Positions 52,516 through 62,114 of a stretch of DNA of 64,000 nt are shown here, piece by piece. The notes beneath the pieces are model-generated. The model saw nothing but the letters and a program-made list of their open reading frames with translations. It was not told where the DNA came from and did not search any database. Every line of letters starts with the position of its first letter. Position 1 is the first letter of the stretch. Position numbers and translations under genes: made by a program. Source of the stretch: Bacteroidia bacterium (GTDB lineage Bacteria; Bacteroidota; Bacteroidia; J057); NCBI GenBank assembly GCA_041391665.1, contig JAWKNO010000003.1:1550001-1614000 (forward strand). The letters run 5' to 3'.

Positions 52516-52956
52516 TTATCGTTTGTAAAAAATATAATCGGTCACAATCGGCTCTATCCCCTTTTGCCTTAAGTCAGAGATAATCTGCCCCCTGTGGTGG
52601 GTGGTATGATTGACAACGTGAAACAGAATTTCCTGAATAGAATTTTCAAATTCACCGCCTTGTGAAGTTCGGTATTTTAAATGGGCTCCCAGGTCAAAGT
52701 CAGACAAGATGGTGAGTGTATCGACCAAATTTCCAGCGTCAAGTTCCCCGATTTTTTCGAGCGGATGTACATCGCGAACGCCCAGCGAGGCAGTTTTGAG
52801 TATCCGGGAGTTCCATATCTGATGGGCATTGATCACGTGAGAAAAAAGCGGAATGGTTCTTTCACTGATCCTGTCACTATTTTCCATCAACAGTTCGACC
52901 AGTTTTTGATTGAAGTGATTGTGGTATTCGAATATGTCTTTAAAGAATGCTTTCAT
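52516..52956 (-). CDS. DinB-family protein
   Basis: A 146-residue DinB/YfiT-type four-helix protein (KAFFKDIFEYHNHFNQKLVELLMEN). The metal-binding histidines of the family are visible in LFSHVINAHQIWNSRI and in the signature LFHVVNHTTHHRGQIISDLRQKG. These proteins bind divalent metal and often act as thiol-dependent transferases; the precise role is unknown. The start at 52956 is the single good ATG. It converges on the pyruvate-kinase-like gene with about 30 bases between stops. Confidence 0.9.
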   Translation of the reverse strand: MKAFFKDIFEYHNHFNQKLVELLMENSDRISERTIPLFSHVINAHQIWNSRILKTASLGVRDVHPLEKIGELDAGNLVDTLTILSDFDLGAHLKYRTSQGGEFENSIQEILFHVVNHTTHHRGQIISDLRQKGIEPIVTDYIFYKR

Positions 52957-53004
52957 AGGATCAAGTATTGATTTTTTTCATTTACAGATGCTGTATCCGG
53001 CTAA

Positions 53005-55509
53005 TCAAATGCCTTTCAAATCAATTTGAATCGCGGCACCTTTCAACCCTTCTGCACTCGCAGCAAGTGATATAATTCCACTTCCTTTTTCTATTGGCCG
53101 AATAATCGCCAGACATTTGCCATGCCAGGATTTTTTATGCGGCTGCTGAAAGCTCGACATATCGATCGGACTGCCACTGCCAACGCCTGCAATTTCTCCT
53201 TTGCCACTGATACTAAAATCAACAACTATCTCATTGGCGTTGGGAACAATATTCCCGTTTTCATCTATGATTTCAGCCATCACATACGAGAGGTCATTTC
53301 TATCGGCTTTGATACTGGCACGGTCGGCCACCAGTCTTATGGCAGCAGGTTTTCCAACTGTTTGAATCGTATCCGCGCCGGTTTCCATGCCGTTGTCATA
53401 ACAGCGGGCGATCAAAATGCCTGGCGCAAATGGCACCTCAAAAGTTGCTGTAATGGAAGTCTCTCCATCGACCGATTGCTCACCGATAACTTTGCCATTT
53501 AGTTCGAGTTTTACCAGAGTGCTGCGGGTATAAACATGAACCTGCATAGTTTCCCCCTCATGTCCCTCCCAATTCCAGCATTTTAATTCTTCCGGCCAAC
53601 CCCATGGACTCACATTCTCCTTCATTCCTGCGGGTACAGGCTCATGCACCATCATTTCAATGTTACTTTTTCGCCATACGACCAACTGATGATAGTACCG
53701 CGATTTTCTATTCCCAATCAGATCGATATCCCCCTGAAAATCATTAAATATGGGCCATGAGTCTCTGGAAAAAAACATACCCAAAGCCCCCATTCCACTT
53801 TCGGTTGAAGGAACATCCGGAACTACTCTGGACAAACCCACACCTGCTTCACCCAGGTAATCCATGGCTACCCAGGCAAAATTGCCAATTACATACGGGT
53901 AGTCCTCCACAGCTTTCCAGTTTACGAGCGAATATAGCGGCATAAATTCGGTAGCAACCATCACCCGCTCCGGATACTTTTCGTGGTCTTCGACATAATT
54001 CTCGAACATATAATTGTATCCGACCACGTCAAGGAGTGCATGGTGGGGAGCTGATTCGTGCCACTTGCTTGGCAGACCTCTTTTTGCAGCAAAATCATTA
54101 AAACCTTCTGTTACAGGCCGGGTATTGTCGAGGTTGCGGATCGCCCCTGTCAAATTACGGGCTATTCGCAACCCTGCCGTATCAAGTGCCTCGCGTATTT
54201 CGTTACCTATGCTCCACATAATTACCGAAGGGTGATTCCGGTCGCGGACTACCATTAGTTCCAGGTCTTTTTGCCACCATTGTTTAAAATCTTTGGAATA
54301 ATCTTCGGGCGAAACCTTTGGGTTTTCCCAGTTATCAAAAATTTCATCGATTACCAGAATACCCAACCTATCGCATACATCAAGCAAATAGGGCGAGGGA
54401 GGATTATGACTGCATCGAATTGCGTTGAATCCCGCATTTTTTAATAGTTCTATTTTCCGCTCTTCCGCCCTGTCTATAGCTTTTGCACCCAGAGGACCGT
54501 TGTCGTGGTGGATACAGCCACCGATCAGCTCCATGGGTTTACCATTCAGCAGAAACCCTTTTGACGCACTAAAATCAATCGAACGAATGCCAAACTTGGT
54601 ATCCTGAACATCTGATAGATTATCGTTTTGAAATACGGTTACCCTTGCGGTATAAAGATTCGGGGCATCAACCGACCAGAGCCTTGGATTAGCAACGACA
54701 ACATTCTGCTCAATAATTTTTTTTTCTCCAGATTGAATATTGGCAGTAGTTTCAGAAGAGGCTACGGCATTTCCCTGGTTATCCATAATTTGCACATTCA
54801 GCTTTACTGCTGCTGTTTCAGGGCCTGAATTAACAACCGTTGAAATGATGCTGACATCAGTCGATTGGTCATTGGCTGAAGGTGTTTTGACAAATACCCC
54901 CCATGGCACAATATGAGTGGTATTTACAAGCGTAAGCCATGTGTGGCGATATATACCTGAGCCGGAGTACCAGCGGGAATTACTTCCCTCGTTTTTTACC
55001 TGTACGGCAACCACATTGGGTTGCCCGGCCGGATTTAGGTATGAGGTAATGTCGTAATAAAAAGAAGTATAGCCATAGGGGTGATTGCCAACATGTCTGC
55101 CATTGATCCACACATCCGAATTCATGAATATGCCATCAAATTGAAGATAGGCAATTTTTTTATTGTCGTCCTCGCCTATGGTAAAGGTTTTCCTATACCA
55201 GGCCGTTCCCCCTATCGTATAGGCTGTTCTCATTTTGCCAACAGAAGACTTTGAAAAAGGACCCATTACACTGTCAGACTGATTGGGCAGATCTTCAATG
55301 CTCCAATCGTGCGGAAGATCCAATAACCGCCAATTGGAGTCGTCAAAAGAAGGGAGTGCAGCTTCTTCAGGAGCATCTTTGGCAAAATGCCAGTTATCAT
55401 CAAACGACAACGTGTGACTTTCTTCCGGAGCCTTCGGCACACTACATGAAAAATTAATAGCTACTGAAGGGATGACGAATAACAGTATGAGGTAATTTTT
55501 TATGGCCAT
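53005..55509 (-). CDS. Glycoside hydrolase family 2 beta-galactosidase-like enzyme
   Basis: An 834-residue lipoprotein-type GH2. The signal peptide ends in FSCSVP (probable lipobox Cys). Order: N-terminal sugar-binding sandwich (FDDNWHFAKDAP, WYRKTFTI, FDGIFMNSDVWINGRHVGNHPYG), immunoglobulin-like middle domain, TIM barrel with CIHHDNGPLGAKA, AIRCSHNPPSPY and the acid/base motif SIGNEIRE; the nucleophile is probably Glu in VATEFMP. C-terminal domains of about 250 residues follow. It removes terminal beta-linked sugars, usually galactose or glucuronic acid, in the periplasm or on the surface. The ATG at 55509 is the start. Glycan-related genes at 57720 and 59538 lie near but on the other strand. 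Confidence 0.92.
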   Translation of the reverse strand: MAIKNYLILLFVIPSVAINFSCSVPKAPEESHTLSFDDNWHFAKDAPEEAALPSFDDSNWRLLDLPHDWSIEDLPNQSDSVMGPFSKSSVGKMRTAYTIGGTAWYRKTFTIGEDDNKKIAYLQFDGIFMNSDVWINGRHVGNHPYGYTSFYYDITSYLNPAGQPNVVAVQVKNEGSNSRWYSGSGIYRHTWLTLVNTTHIVPWGVFVKTPSANDQSTDVSIISTVVNSGPETAAVKLNVQIMDNQGNAVASSETTANIQSGEKKIIEQNVVVANPRLWSVDAPNLYTARVTVFQNDNLSDVQDTKFGIRSIDFSASKGFLLNGKPMELIGGCIHHDNGPLGAKAIDRAEERKIELLKNAGFNAIRCSHNPPSPYLLDVCDRLGILVIDEIFDNWENPKVSPEDYSKDFKQWWQKDLELMVVRDRNHPSVIMWSIGNEIREALDTAGLRIARNLTGAIRNLDNTRPVTEGFNDFAAKRGLPSKWHESAPHHALLDVVGYNYMFENYVEDHEKYPERVMVATEFMPLYSLVNWKAVEDYPYVIGNFAWVAMDYLGEAGVGLSRVVPDVPSTESGMGALGMFFSRDSWPIFNDFQGDIDLIGNRKSRYYHQLVVWRKSNIEMMVHEPVPAGMKENVSPWGWPEELKCWNWEGHEGETMQVHVYTRSTLVKLELNGKVIGEQSVDGETSITATFEVPFAPGILIARCYDNGMETGADTIQTVGKPAAIRLVADRASIKADRNDLSYVMAEIIDENGNIVPNANEIVVDFSISGKGEIAGVGSGSPIDMSSFQQPHKKSWHGKCLAIIRPIEKGSGIISLAASAEGLKGAAIQIDLKGI

Positions 55510-55532
55510 GGCTTGATTTTTTACTGTTTAAA

Positions 55533-55781
55533 TCAGTTCATAATATAATGTAACAATCCTTCTGGCCATAAATAATATCCATCAGAAAATTCGCGGGCAC
55601 CATTAGCTACAACTCCACAACGAAATCTACACCAGTTCATGCCTCGATAACCCCAAACGAATTCCCCGGATTTGAGATAATTGATCACTTCTTCTTTTTC
55701 CTCCTGAGTCCAATTATGATCCACAAACTTTCCAGGATCAGAATATAGTGGATCATCTTCTGAATGCCAATAACCTATCAA
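55533..55781 (-). CDS. Small conserved hypothetical protein
   Basis: An 82-residue soluble protein (GYWHSEDDPLYSDPGKFVDH, WTQEEKEEVINYLKSGE, NWCRFRCG, DGYYLWPEGLLHYI) whose Trp- and Cys-rich pattern I know from small uncharacterised bacterial proteins. Translation must start at a TTG at 55781 or an unusual codon, since a stop lies only a few codons upstream in frame. The frame is intact and the pattern convincing. It is first in a patch of unrelated short genes between GH2 and GH39. No function can be given. Confidence 0.65.
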   Translation of the reverse strand: MIGYWHSEDDPLYSDPGKFVDHNWTQEEKEEVINYLKSGEFVWGYRGMNWCRFRCGVVANGAREFSDGYYLWPEGLLHYIMN

Positions 55782-55809
55782 TCGAACTTTTTAATTTTCC
55801 ATTAATATT

Positions 55810-56148
55810 TTATTTAGAATACCTTCGAACCAATCCTCTGATTAGAATCCCTGCTCCTGTCGCGATTATCCCAATATCAAAAAATATTTTTTCTTCAGAA
55901 AAAAGTGTAAATCCAATTGATACCAATATCCCAAGGAGCATAATAGCAACTCCCAAAATGATACCTTCCATTCCCGCTTGATTTGATACTTTTCCCCGCT
56001 CATACATTATATCTTTTGCAGCATTTGCAGATATTTCTTCAGGAAATCCCATATGAGTTAACCTTTCCTTTATTTCTATCTCTGACAAAGAAGTTTTTTT
56101 CAACTTCAATGCTTCAAGATATACTTTATTAACAAGGTCTTGATTCAT
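55810..56148 (-). CDS. Small two-helix membrane protein, hypothetical
   Basis: A 112-residue protein with a helical, charged N-terminal half (NKVYLEALKLKKTSLSEIEIK) and two transmembrane segments (GIILGVAIMLLGILVSIGFTLF and IFFDIGIIATGAGILIRGLV). No family is recognised. The DNA is noticeably A+T rich. It stands between two other unknown genes on the same strand and may be part of a recently acquired patch. Confidence 0.6.
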   Translation of the reverse strand: MNQDLVNKVYLEALKLKKTSLSEIEIKERLTHMGFPEEISANAAKDIMYERGKVSNQAGMEGIILGVAIMLLGILVSIGFTLFSEEKIFFDIGIIATGAGILIRGLVRRYSK

Positions 56149-56210
56149 TTCTGATAATTAAATATGAAGAGGTTTTTGCCAGAGTACAGGTCGAAAGAAC
56201 CTGTCATATT

Positions 56211-56891
56211 TCACTTAAAATAGTAATGCCATTTGCCTTCATACATTTGGTCGAAATTCTCCTTACTGTCATAATAGAATGAAACCGACGCCCTATTCAC
56301 ATACCCAAATTCGTCATGCTGAGAGGCAAGTGCAACGAGTTCGGTTTCAATTTGATCGTTGATACCCGATTTCTGATTATCAAGGTAATCACTTTCTTTT
56401 ATATAGAAGATGATTACCTGTCCCACATTTATTAAAATCTCCCATAGATGATTGCCAGCATACTTTTTCTTGAATAGATTGAGCGAATCTCTGTCGATTT
56501 CTTGCAGGCTTTCAACAACAGATACTTTGGAAAACGCGGCATAACTGACCATCAACTCATTCAGATTGTCTTTTTCATATCCACTAATTCCATTTTCTCT
56601 GACAATTGTCCGAAATTGTTCTGCAAATTTTTGTTGAATGTCCCACTTTTCCCGCCCGGATTGAACCTCCACCACCTGGTCATAATCTTCCTGAAACTCC
56701 AGTACTACCTTTATCCCCGGATTGGTTTTGACTTTGCCGACCCTGATCTGATGATAAGAAATATTGAGAACCGCAATTCCCAATTCAACCTTAGCCCAGA
56801 TTGCTAACTCATGATATTCCCGGCAGAGTGTTTTCCGACCCATCCTGACCAATTTGGTCTCCTTGTATAATTCATCAACAGGATATATCAT
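56211..56891 (-). CDS. Hypothetical protein
   Basis: A 226-residue protein without signal peptide or membrane segment. Segments such as YHELAIWAKVELGIAVLNI and DYLDNQKSGINDQIETELVAL give no recognisable family. The frame is complete with a good ATG at 56891. It belongs to the group of minus-strand unknown genes at 55533-57582, with 62 bases to the next. Function unknown. Confidence 0.6.
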   Translation of the reverse strand: MIYPVDELYKETKLVRMGRKTLCREYHELAIWAKVELGIAVLNISYHQIRVGKVKTNPGIKVVLEFQEDYDQVVEVQSGREKWDIQQKFAEQFRTIVRENGISGYEKDNLNELMVSYAAFSKVSVVESLQEIDRDSLNLFKKKYAGNHLWEILINVGQVIIFYIKESDYLDNQKSGINDQIETELVALASQHDEFGYVNRASVSFYYDSKENFDQMYEGKWHYYFK

Positions 56892-57015
56892 TCCCTCAAT
56901 CTTTTGGCCTCCTACCTATTATCTTTTTTGAAGATAATATATGCATTCCGTGAAGTGTTTAGAAAAATTACAGGGATGTCGCCCGCAGAATATAAGGGGA
57001 AGTATAATAAAGAGG

Positions 57016-57582
57016 CTATGGTTTAGCCATTTTATTGATTTTAGGCTGCACGATCCAGATACCGATTGGAAAAAACCAAATCATAAAAAACTCTCCCGCA
57101 AAGTCCGAAAATGACACTTCCCGCTGAAGCTCTACTGTTTTGATGGTCTTTGAGACAAAGTATAGTATATAAAACATGCAAAACATTGAGAACAAATGCA
57201 GGGGAACGATTAGGGCAAAAATTCCGGGGTTTCGGCCATTACCGGTCGCTATAGTCGAAAAAACACCCACAAAGAGCAGAATATAAATCAATGGCGTAAA
57301 GAAAAACACTTTAAACTTGTTGACTTTCATTTTCACCTCTTCGGGCACCTGGGGTTGAAGCCCGATGGCCACTGACCAAAACCAGCCAAAAAATACTCCC
57401 ATAAACAGAACCATTATGACGGGAAAGATTTTGACATAAGTAAACATAAGTGAAAGATCAGGGTCAGGGTTATTCCCCATATTCGCAAGCATTGTTCCCA
57501 TCAATATCAATTGTAAGATTATGGGTATTCCAAAAGTCAACAGGAATAATTGCCAGTGTTTTGCTTTTAAAAATGTTGCCAT
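57016..57582 (-). CDS. Hypothetical four-helix membrane protein
   Basis: A 188-residue protein with four or five hydrophobic segments (FLLTFGIPIILQLILMGTML, KIFPVIMVLFMGVFFGWFWSVAIG, VFFFTPLIYILLFVGVFSTIA, IFALIVPLHLFSMFCMFYILYFV, FMIWFFPIGIWIVQP). Either of two adjacent ATGs (57585 or 57582) can start it. No family is recognised. It is divergent from the GH39 gene with about 137 bases between. Confidence 0.65.
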   Translation of the reverse strand: MATFLKAKHWQLFLLTFGIPIILQLILMGTMLANMGNNPDPDLSLMFTYVKIFPVIMVLFMGVFFGWFWSVAIGLQPQVPEEVKMKVNKFKVFFFTPLIYILLFVGVFSTIATGNGRNPGIFALIVPLHLFSMFCMFYILYFVSKTIKTVELQREVSFSDFAGEFFMIWFFPIGIWIVQPKINKMAKP

Positions 57583-57719
57583 CATGGGTTCCAAAATTAT
57601 ATTGTCCGTTTGGTTTTATCGCGGGCTTAAAATATTTAATACTAAATTTCAACACGATACAAGGCTGAAGCAAGCGTTTCAAAAAATTTTCCGATGTTGT
57701 GAAAATAAAATTCAAATCC

Positions 57720-59441
57720 ATGGCAACGGGTAAAGACAAATACACATCTTCAGGTAACCATAATTTTCGCTTATCGGTCTGTATGATAATCGTGGGGTTA
57801 GTGCTGAACCTTCAACCACTATGGTCTCAGGTCGCCATAGAGGTGGATATCAACAACCCGGTGGGGGACATGCGGCCTTTCTGGTCATTTTTCGGATACG
57901 ACGAGCCCAACTATACCACCCGAAAAGACGGGCAGAAACTGCTGACCGAGTTAGCCCAACTCAGCCCGGCAACTGTGTATGTAAGAACTCACAACCTGCT
58001 CACTTCCCGTGGAAACAGCAAGGGGCCTGACCTGAAATGGGGATATACCGATGCCTACAAAGAAGATAAAAAGGGAAACCCTGTCTATAACTGGACCGTC
58101 ACCGACAGCATTGTGGATGCCTATATTTCAAGAGGCATGAAACCACTGATGGAAATCGGTTTTATGCCCAGAGATTTGTCCTCTCAGCCCGAGCCATATG
58201 ATCACACCTGGAGCCAGGGCGGCAATATCTGGACAGGCTGGACCTATCCGCCCAAAGATTACAATAAATGGAGAGAACTGGTATATCAGTGGGTAAAACA
58301 TTCCGTGGAGCGGTATGGAAGAGAAGAAGTGAGTACCTGGTTGTGGGAGGTATGGAATGAGCCCGATATTCCCTATTGGTCGGGCACATTTGAGGAGTAT
58401 TGTAAGTTGTATGACTATGCAGCAGACGGGTTAAAAAAGGCATGTCCGGAATGTACGATTGGCGGGCCACATACGACCAGCCCGCGAAGTGAGCGGGCAT
58501 ACAAGTACCTTACAGACTTTATCGAGCACTGCCTTCGGGGTAAAAATTACGCCACAGGCAAAGTCGGTACCCCTTTACAGTACATTGGTTTTCACGCAAA
58601 GGGATCGCCTGAGTTTGCCGATGACCATATCCGGATGAATATGGGAGTACAGTTGACAGACATCCAGCGGGCGTTTGAGGCAGTGAACTCATTTCCCGAA
58701 TTGAAAGACATTCCTATCATCATCGGAGAATGCGACCCGGAAGGTTGTGCGGCCTGTTCGGAGAAAAGAGACCCCAAATATGGTTATCGGAACGGAACCA
58801 TGTACGCCAGTTATACAGCAGCATCCTTTGCCAGAATATATGAACTCATGGACGCACAAAAAGTCAATCTCCGGGGTGCGGTAAGCTGGTCATTTGAGTT
58901 TGAAGATCAGGAGTGGTTTGCCGGTTTCCGCGAGCTGGCCACACATGGGATTGATAAACCCGTATTGAATGTTTTCCGCATGCTGGGCATGATGCAGGGG
59001 CAACGAGTAGCTGTTAGCAGCGAAAATGGACTGTCGGCCAAAGACATTATCACATCTGGCGTAAGACAGCAGAACGACATAAATGCACTGGCGAGTAGAA
59101 ACGGAAATTCGGCATGGGTGATGGTCTGGAATTATCACGACGATGATATAAAAGGCCCGTCTGCGGAAGTAGCACTTACTGTAAAAAATACCGGAGAGAA
59201 GGTGTTAGTCCAGCATTACCGGGTAGATACACAATTCAGCAATTCATTTGAAAGGTGGAAAGCAATGGGAAAACCGCAGGAAATTTCGGACGAACAGTAC
59301 CAGGAACTTGAGCGCGCAGGCCATCTGCAACTATTCACCTCGCCAGAATGGAAAAATGCCGAAAAAGGAGAAACAAAGCTGAATTTTGATTTACCGCTAC
59401 AAGGAGTTTCGTTGATACAATTGAGTTGGGGGAAACCGTGA
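57720..59441 (+). CDS. Glycoside hydrolase family 39-like enzyme
   Basis: A 573-residue exported hydrolase of GH39 type (beta-xylosidase/alpha-iduronidase class). The ATG at 57720 is preferred to a GTG at 57699. A signal peptide (CMIIVGLVLNLQPLWSQ) lies after a short basic N-terminus. The catalytic barrel has IGFMPRDL, the acid/base motif EVWNEPDIPYWSGT and a later IIIGECDPEGCAACSEKR; SWSFEFEDQEWFAGF may supply further active-site residues. The C-terminal 100 residues form a beta-sandwich (WVMVWNYHDDDIKGPSAEVALTV). It should act on xylosides or related glycans in the periplasm. The metallophosphoesterase gene follows after 96 bases. Confidence 0.85.
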   Translation: MATGKDKYTSSGNHNFRLSVCMIIVGLVLNLQPLWSQVAIEVDINNPVGDMRPFWSFFGYDEPNYTTRKDGQKLLTELAQLSPATVYVRTHNLLTSRGNSKGPDLKWGYTDAYKEDKKGNPVYNWTVTDSIVDAYISRGMKPLMEIGFMPRDLSSQPEPYDHTWSQGGNIWTGWTYPPKDYNKWRELVYQWVKHSVERYGREEVSTWLWEVWNEPDIPYWSGTFEEYCKLYDYAADGLKKACPECTIGGPHTTSPRSERAYKYLTDFIEHCLRGKNYATGKVGTPLQYIGFHAKGSPEFADDHIRMNMGVQLTDIQRAFEAVNSFPELKDIPIIIGECDPEGCAACSEKRDPKYGYRNGTMYASYTAASFARIYELMDAQKVNLRGAVSWSFEFEDQEWFAGFRELATHGIDKPVLNVFRMLGMMQGQRVAVSSENGLSAKDIITSGVRQQNDINALASRNGNSAWVMVWNYHDDDIKGPSAEVALTVKNTGEKVLVQHYRVDTQFSNSFERWKAMGKPQEISDEQYQELERAGHLQLFTSPEWKNAEKGETKLNFDLPLQGVSLIQLSWGKP

Positions 59442-59537
59442 ACCGGCCAACAACCCAACCAAAATTTTCAGCTTTTACGCTGCCCTAATCCTCCCTTAAT
59501 CCGCAATTCCTTATTTTGGGGTGAATAATTATTTCTT

Positions 59538-61388
59538 ATGAAAAAACTACTACTTTTACTCAGTGTTTTGGCGACAATTGGTGCTTTTGCCCAGACTACG
59601 CCTCCACAGATCATTATTAATCAGGACGGAGACGTCCACCCCTGGAATCATCTCCGTGTCAACAACGGCCCCGAAACCTTCCAGTTTGCGATTGTGACTG
59701 ACCGCACAGGCGGACTGCGCCGCGGCATTTTCCCCGACGCTGTCAATAAGCTCAATCTCCTCCAGCCCGAATTTGTCATGAGTGTCGGCGACCTGATTTC
59801 GGGTTATACCGAAGATACAACTGTCATCGCGGAGGAATGGAAGGAGTTTAATGGTTTCATTGGCAACCTTCAAATGCCCTTTTTTTACGTTCCTGGCAAT
59901 CACGACTATATCAATCCGGTTATGGCCGCCGAATGGAAAAAACGCTACGGCAAAGACTATTACCACTTTGTCTATAAAGATGTACTTTTCCTCTGCCTCA
60001 ATTCTGAAGAAAAAATGCGCGGATCGGGAAAAGGTTATATCGATGAACCCCAACTGGCTTATATCGAAAAAGCTCTTAAAGAAAATCCGGATGTCAGGTG
60101 GACACTTTTATTCCTCCACCAACCACTCTGGGACCAGGCCGATAACGGAAAATGGCCGGAAGTGGAAAAACTACTCGAAGGCCGCAAACATACCGTCTAT
60201 GCCGGCCACAGACACCGCTATGTCAAATATGAACGCAACAATAACCGGTATTTTATCCTCGCGACAACCGGTGGCGGAAGTAATTTGAGAGGGCCCCGTT
60301 TTGGCGAATTTGACCATGTAGTATGGATCACCATGACCGACGACGGCCCTATTATGGCCAACCTGCTGCTCAACGGCATCTGGGATGAAAATGTCAATAC
60401 AGAAGACATGCACCTTTTCACGGAAGGAATTCTCGCCAAACACCCACTCGAAATAGAAGCCATGCTGGTAGAAGGGAATACATTTTCGGAGGGATCACTC
60501 AATCTGCGAATCACCAATGACAGCGATATACCCATGGATGCAGAAGTGGCGGTTTCTTCCAACGAAAAACTCTGGGCGGCAACCGCCGGATTTACCAAAA
60601 CCATAGAACCCAACTCCGTCGAATTGGTCACTATTCCTGTAAAAACTTCCGGCGCTCAGGCTGTTGCAGATTTTGCGCCGATGGAAGTTAAAACCACCAT
60701 GACCTACCATTCCGACAAATATCCGGAGCTGGTACTCAATCAGACCCTCGCTATAAAGCCTGAAATGTGGCATAACATTTCCCGGCAGAAAAAAAAGATC
60801 CAGGTGGACGGAAACCTGAAGGACTGGGACAAACTGGAAAATACGGTCGGAGATGCGGCCATTGTCATCGCAGATCCATTCTCCCATAAAGGTACGGAAG
60901 ATTGTTCGTTTGACTTTGGGGTGCGGTATGACGACGAGTTTGTCTATGCAGCCATAAAAGTAACAGATGACCAACTGGAATCCGTTACAGGCGGAGGAAT
61001 CACCAGTCAGGAAGCATTTGCCATTTTCCTGGACGCACGGCCGTTAAAAGAAAGCGCGGGCATACCATCAGGTGATATTTTCAAAGACTACCTGATGATA
61101 GCCGTACCGCTGCCTCAAAATAAAGACCCTCAGATATATCGCAAAGACCGCCTCCCGGATGGAGTCGCTGTTGCCACACAGGCAGTTTCCGGAGGATATA
61201 CAGCGGAAGTAGCGATACCCGTAAGTTACCTCAATGATCTTCAGGGAGGCAGTTGGAAACACTTCCGGCTCAATGTCGTGGTATCAGATTCAGACAGGGA
61301 AGGTAAACACAAGACTTCGCTCTTCTGGCAGCCAGACTGGAGAGGAAAAGATCCGCTGTTAGGATCGGGAATGTTCAGGAAAGAATAA
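59538..61388 (+). CDS. Secreted metallophosphoesterase with C-terminal carbohydrate-binding-like domain
   Basis: A 616-residue exported protein (signal peptide LLLLLSVLATIGAFAQ). The calcineurin-like domain spans about 45-290: FAIVTDRTGG (first metal motif; usual DxH is DRT here), MSVGDLISG, VPGNHDYI, LLFLHQPLW and YAGHRHRY. A linker with beta strands follows, and residues about 415-616 resemble a CBM9/DOMON-type carbohydrate-binding domain (IQVDGNLKDWDKL, DDEFVYAAIKVTDDQ, FRLNVVVSDSDREGK, SLFWQPDWRG). A role in phosphate or nucleotide release near a glycan is plausible. It lies 96 bases after the GH39 gene and ends at a terminator. Confidence 0.85.
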   Translation: MKKLLLLLSVLATIGAFAQTTPPQIIINQDGDVHPWNHLRVNNGPETFQFAIVTDRTGGLRRGIFPDAVNKLNLLQPEFVMSVGDLISGYTEDTTVIAEEWKEFNGFIGNLQMPFFYVPGNHDYINPVMAAEWKKRYGKDYYHFVYKDVLFLCLNSEEKMRGSGKGYIDEPQLAYIEKALKENPDVRWTLLFLHQPLWDQADNGKWPEVEKLLEGRKHTVYAGHRHRYVKYERNNNRYFILATTGGGSNLRGPRFGEFDHVVWITMTDDGPIMANLLLNGIWDENVNTEDMHLFTEGILAKHPLEIEAMLVEGNTFSEGSLNLRITNDSDIPMDAEVAVSSNEKLWAATAGFTKTIEPNSVELVTIPVKTSGAQAVADFAPMEVKTTMTYHSDKYPELVLNQTLAIKPEMWHNISRQKKKIQVDGNLKDWDKLENTVGDAAIVIADPFSHKGTEDCSFDFGVRYDDEFVYAAIKVTDDQLESVTGGGITSQEAFAIFLDARPLKESAGIPSGDIFKDYLMIAVPLPQNKDPQIYRKDRLPDGVAVATQAVSGGYTAEVAIPVSYLNDLQGGSWKHFRLNVVVSDSDREGKHKTSLFWQPDWRGKDPLLGSGMFRKE

Positions 61389-61391
61389 AAG

Positions 61392-61422
61392 AAAAAGGTG
61401 AAGTCAACAGCTTCACCTTTTT
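61392..61422 (+). terminator. Terminator after the metallophosphoesterase gene
   Basis: AAAAAGGTGAAG and CTTCACCTTTTT pair perfectly over twelve bases with a seven-base loop; the T-rich end provides the tract. It begins four bases after the stop codon and could also serve the convergent Cys-rich gene. Confidence 0.85.
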
Positions 61423-61458
61423 ACTTAATCACCTTATCATACAATAAAAAATCTCTGA

Positions 61459-61941
61459 TCAGAAAATAAAAGGGTCAAGAAACAAACTTTCCCATAAAAC
61501 CGGGCCTGATTCTGTAGAGCAACCATCAGAACCCCCACTGCCATTGCAGCTACACTTTGCGTATTGCGTAGGGCGGGTACACTGACAGGAAGCGATCTGC
61601 CAACAGGCAAAAAACTTTTCGACTTTCACGATCGGGGGGAGGATCTTGTTTTGCGAACGCTGTACTTCCGAATAAAGGAAACCGGTTTTCCCCTTGGGGC
61701 CCACGACTTTCCTTACGAGGAAAAAAGTGCTGTCAAGGTAATGGAAATCTACTTCCACGACCCGGAATCCGTTTCCCAGCTCTTTCTTAATCACAGCCTC
61801 ATTGATGTTTGTGAACTTAAATCCATTGGTTGTACGGGTAACATTGGCAAGTACCGGAGGTGCCGGGTGGAAAGCGACCAGTGCCGCAAAGATCAGGCTT
61901 CCCACAAAACTGAACAGCAGGGTTTTCTTCAACGTGTTCAT
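61459..61941 (-). CDS. Small secreted Cys-rich protein
   Basis: A 160-residue protein. The ATG at 61941 opens directly into a signal peptide (LKKTLLFSFVGSLIFAALVAF); the frame continues 55 codons further upstream with no sense. The first half (FKFTNINEAVIKKELGNGFRVVEVDF, FFLVRKVVGPKGKTGFLYSEVQ) is unknown, and the C-terminal 50 residues concentrate six cysteines in ACWQIASCQC, KCSCNGSGG and GCSTES, which suggests a small disulphide-rich or metal-binding tail. The Gly/Ser-rich end could be a surface-exposed loop. No family is recognised. Confidence 0.6.
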   Translation of the reverse strand: MNTLKKTLLFSFVGSLIFAALVAFHPAPPVLANVTRTTNGFKFTNINEAVIKKELGNGFRVVEVDFHYLDSTFFLVRKVVGPKGKTGFLYSEVQRSQNKILPPIVKVEKFFACWQIASCQCTRPTQYAKCSCNGSGGSDGCSTESGPVLWESLFLDPFIF

Positions 61942-62114
61942 GACTTTTGTTTTAGTGTTCGTTAAGATGAAAATAATTCCTGCATGTAAGTTCCGCGGCG
62001 TTAGAAAAATGTAACATACGCGGCTGATTGTCATTTGATTTTCTCCCGTGATTTCCCTAAAATTGTATGCTTGCATAACATTTTTCAGGTTAGACAAGTT
62101 TACCACTATACCCT

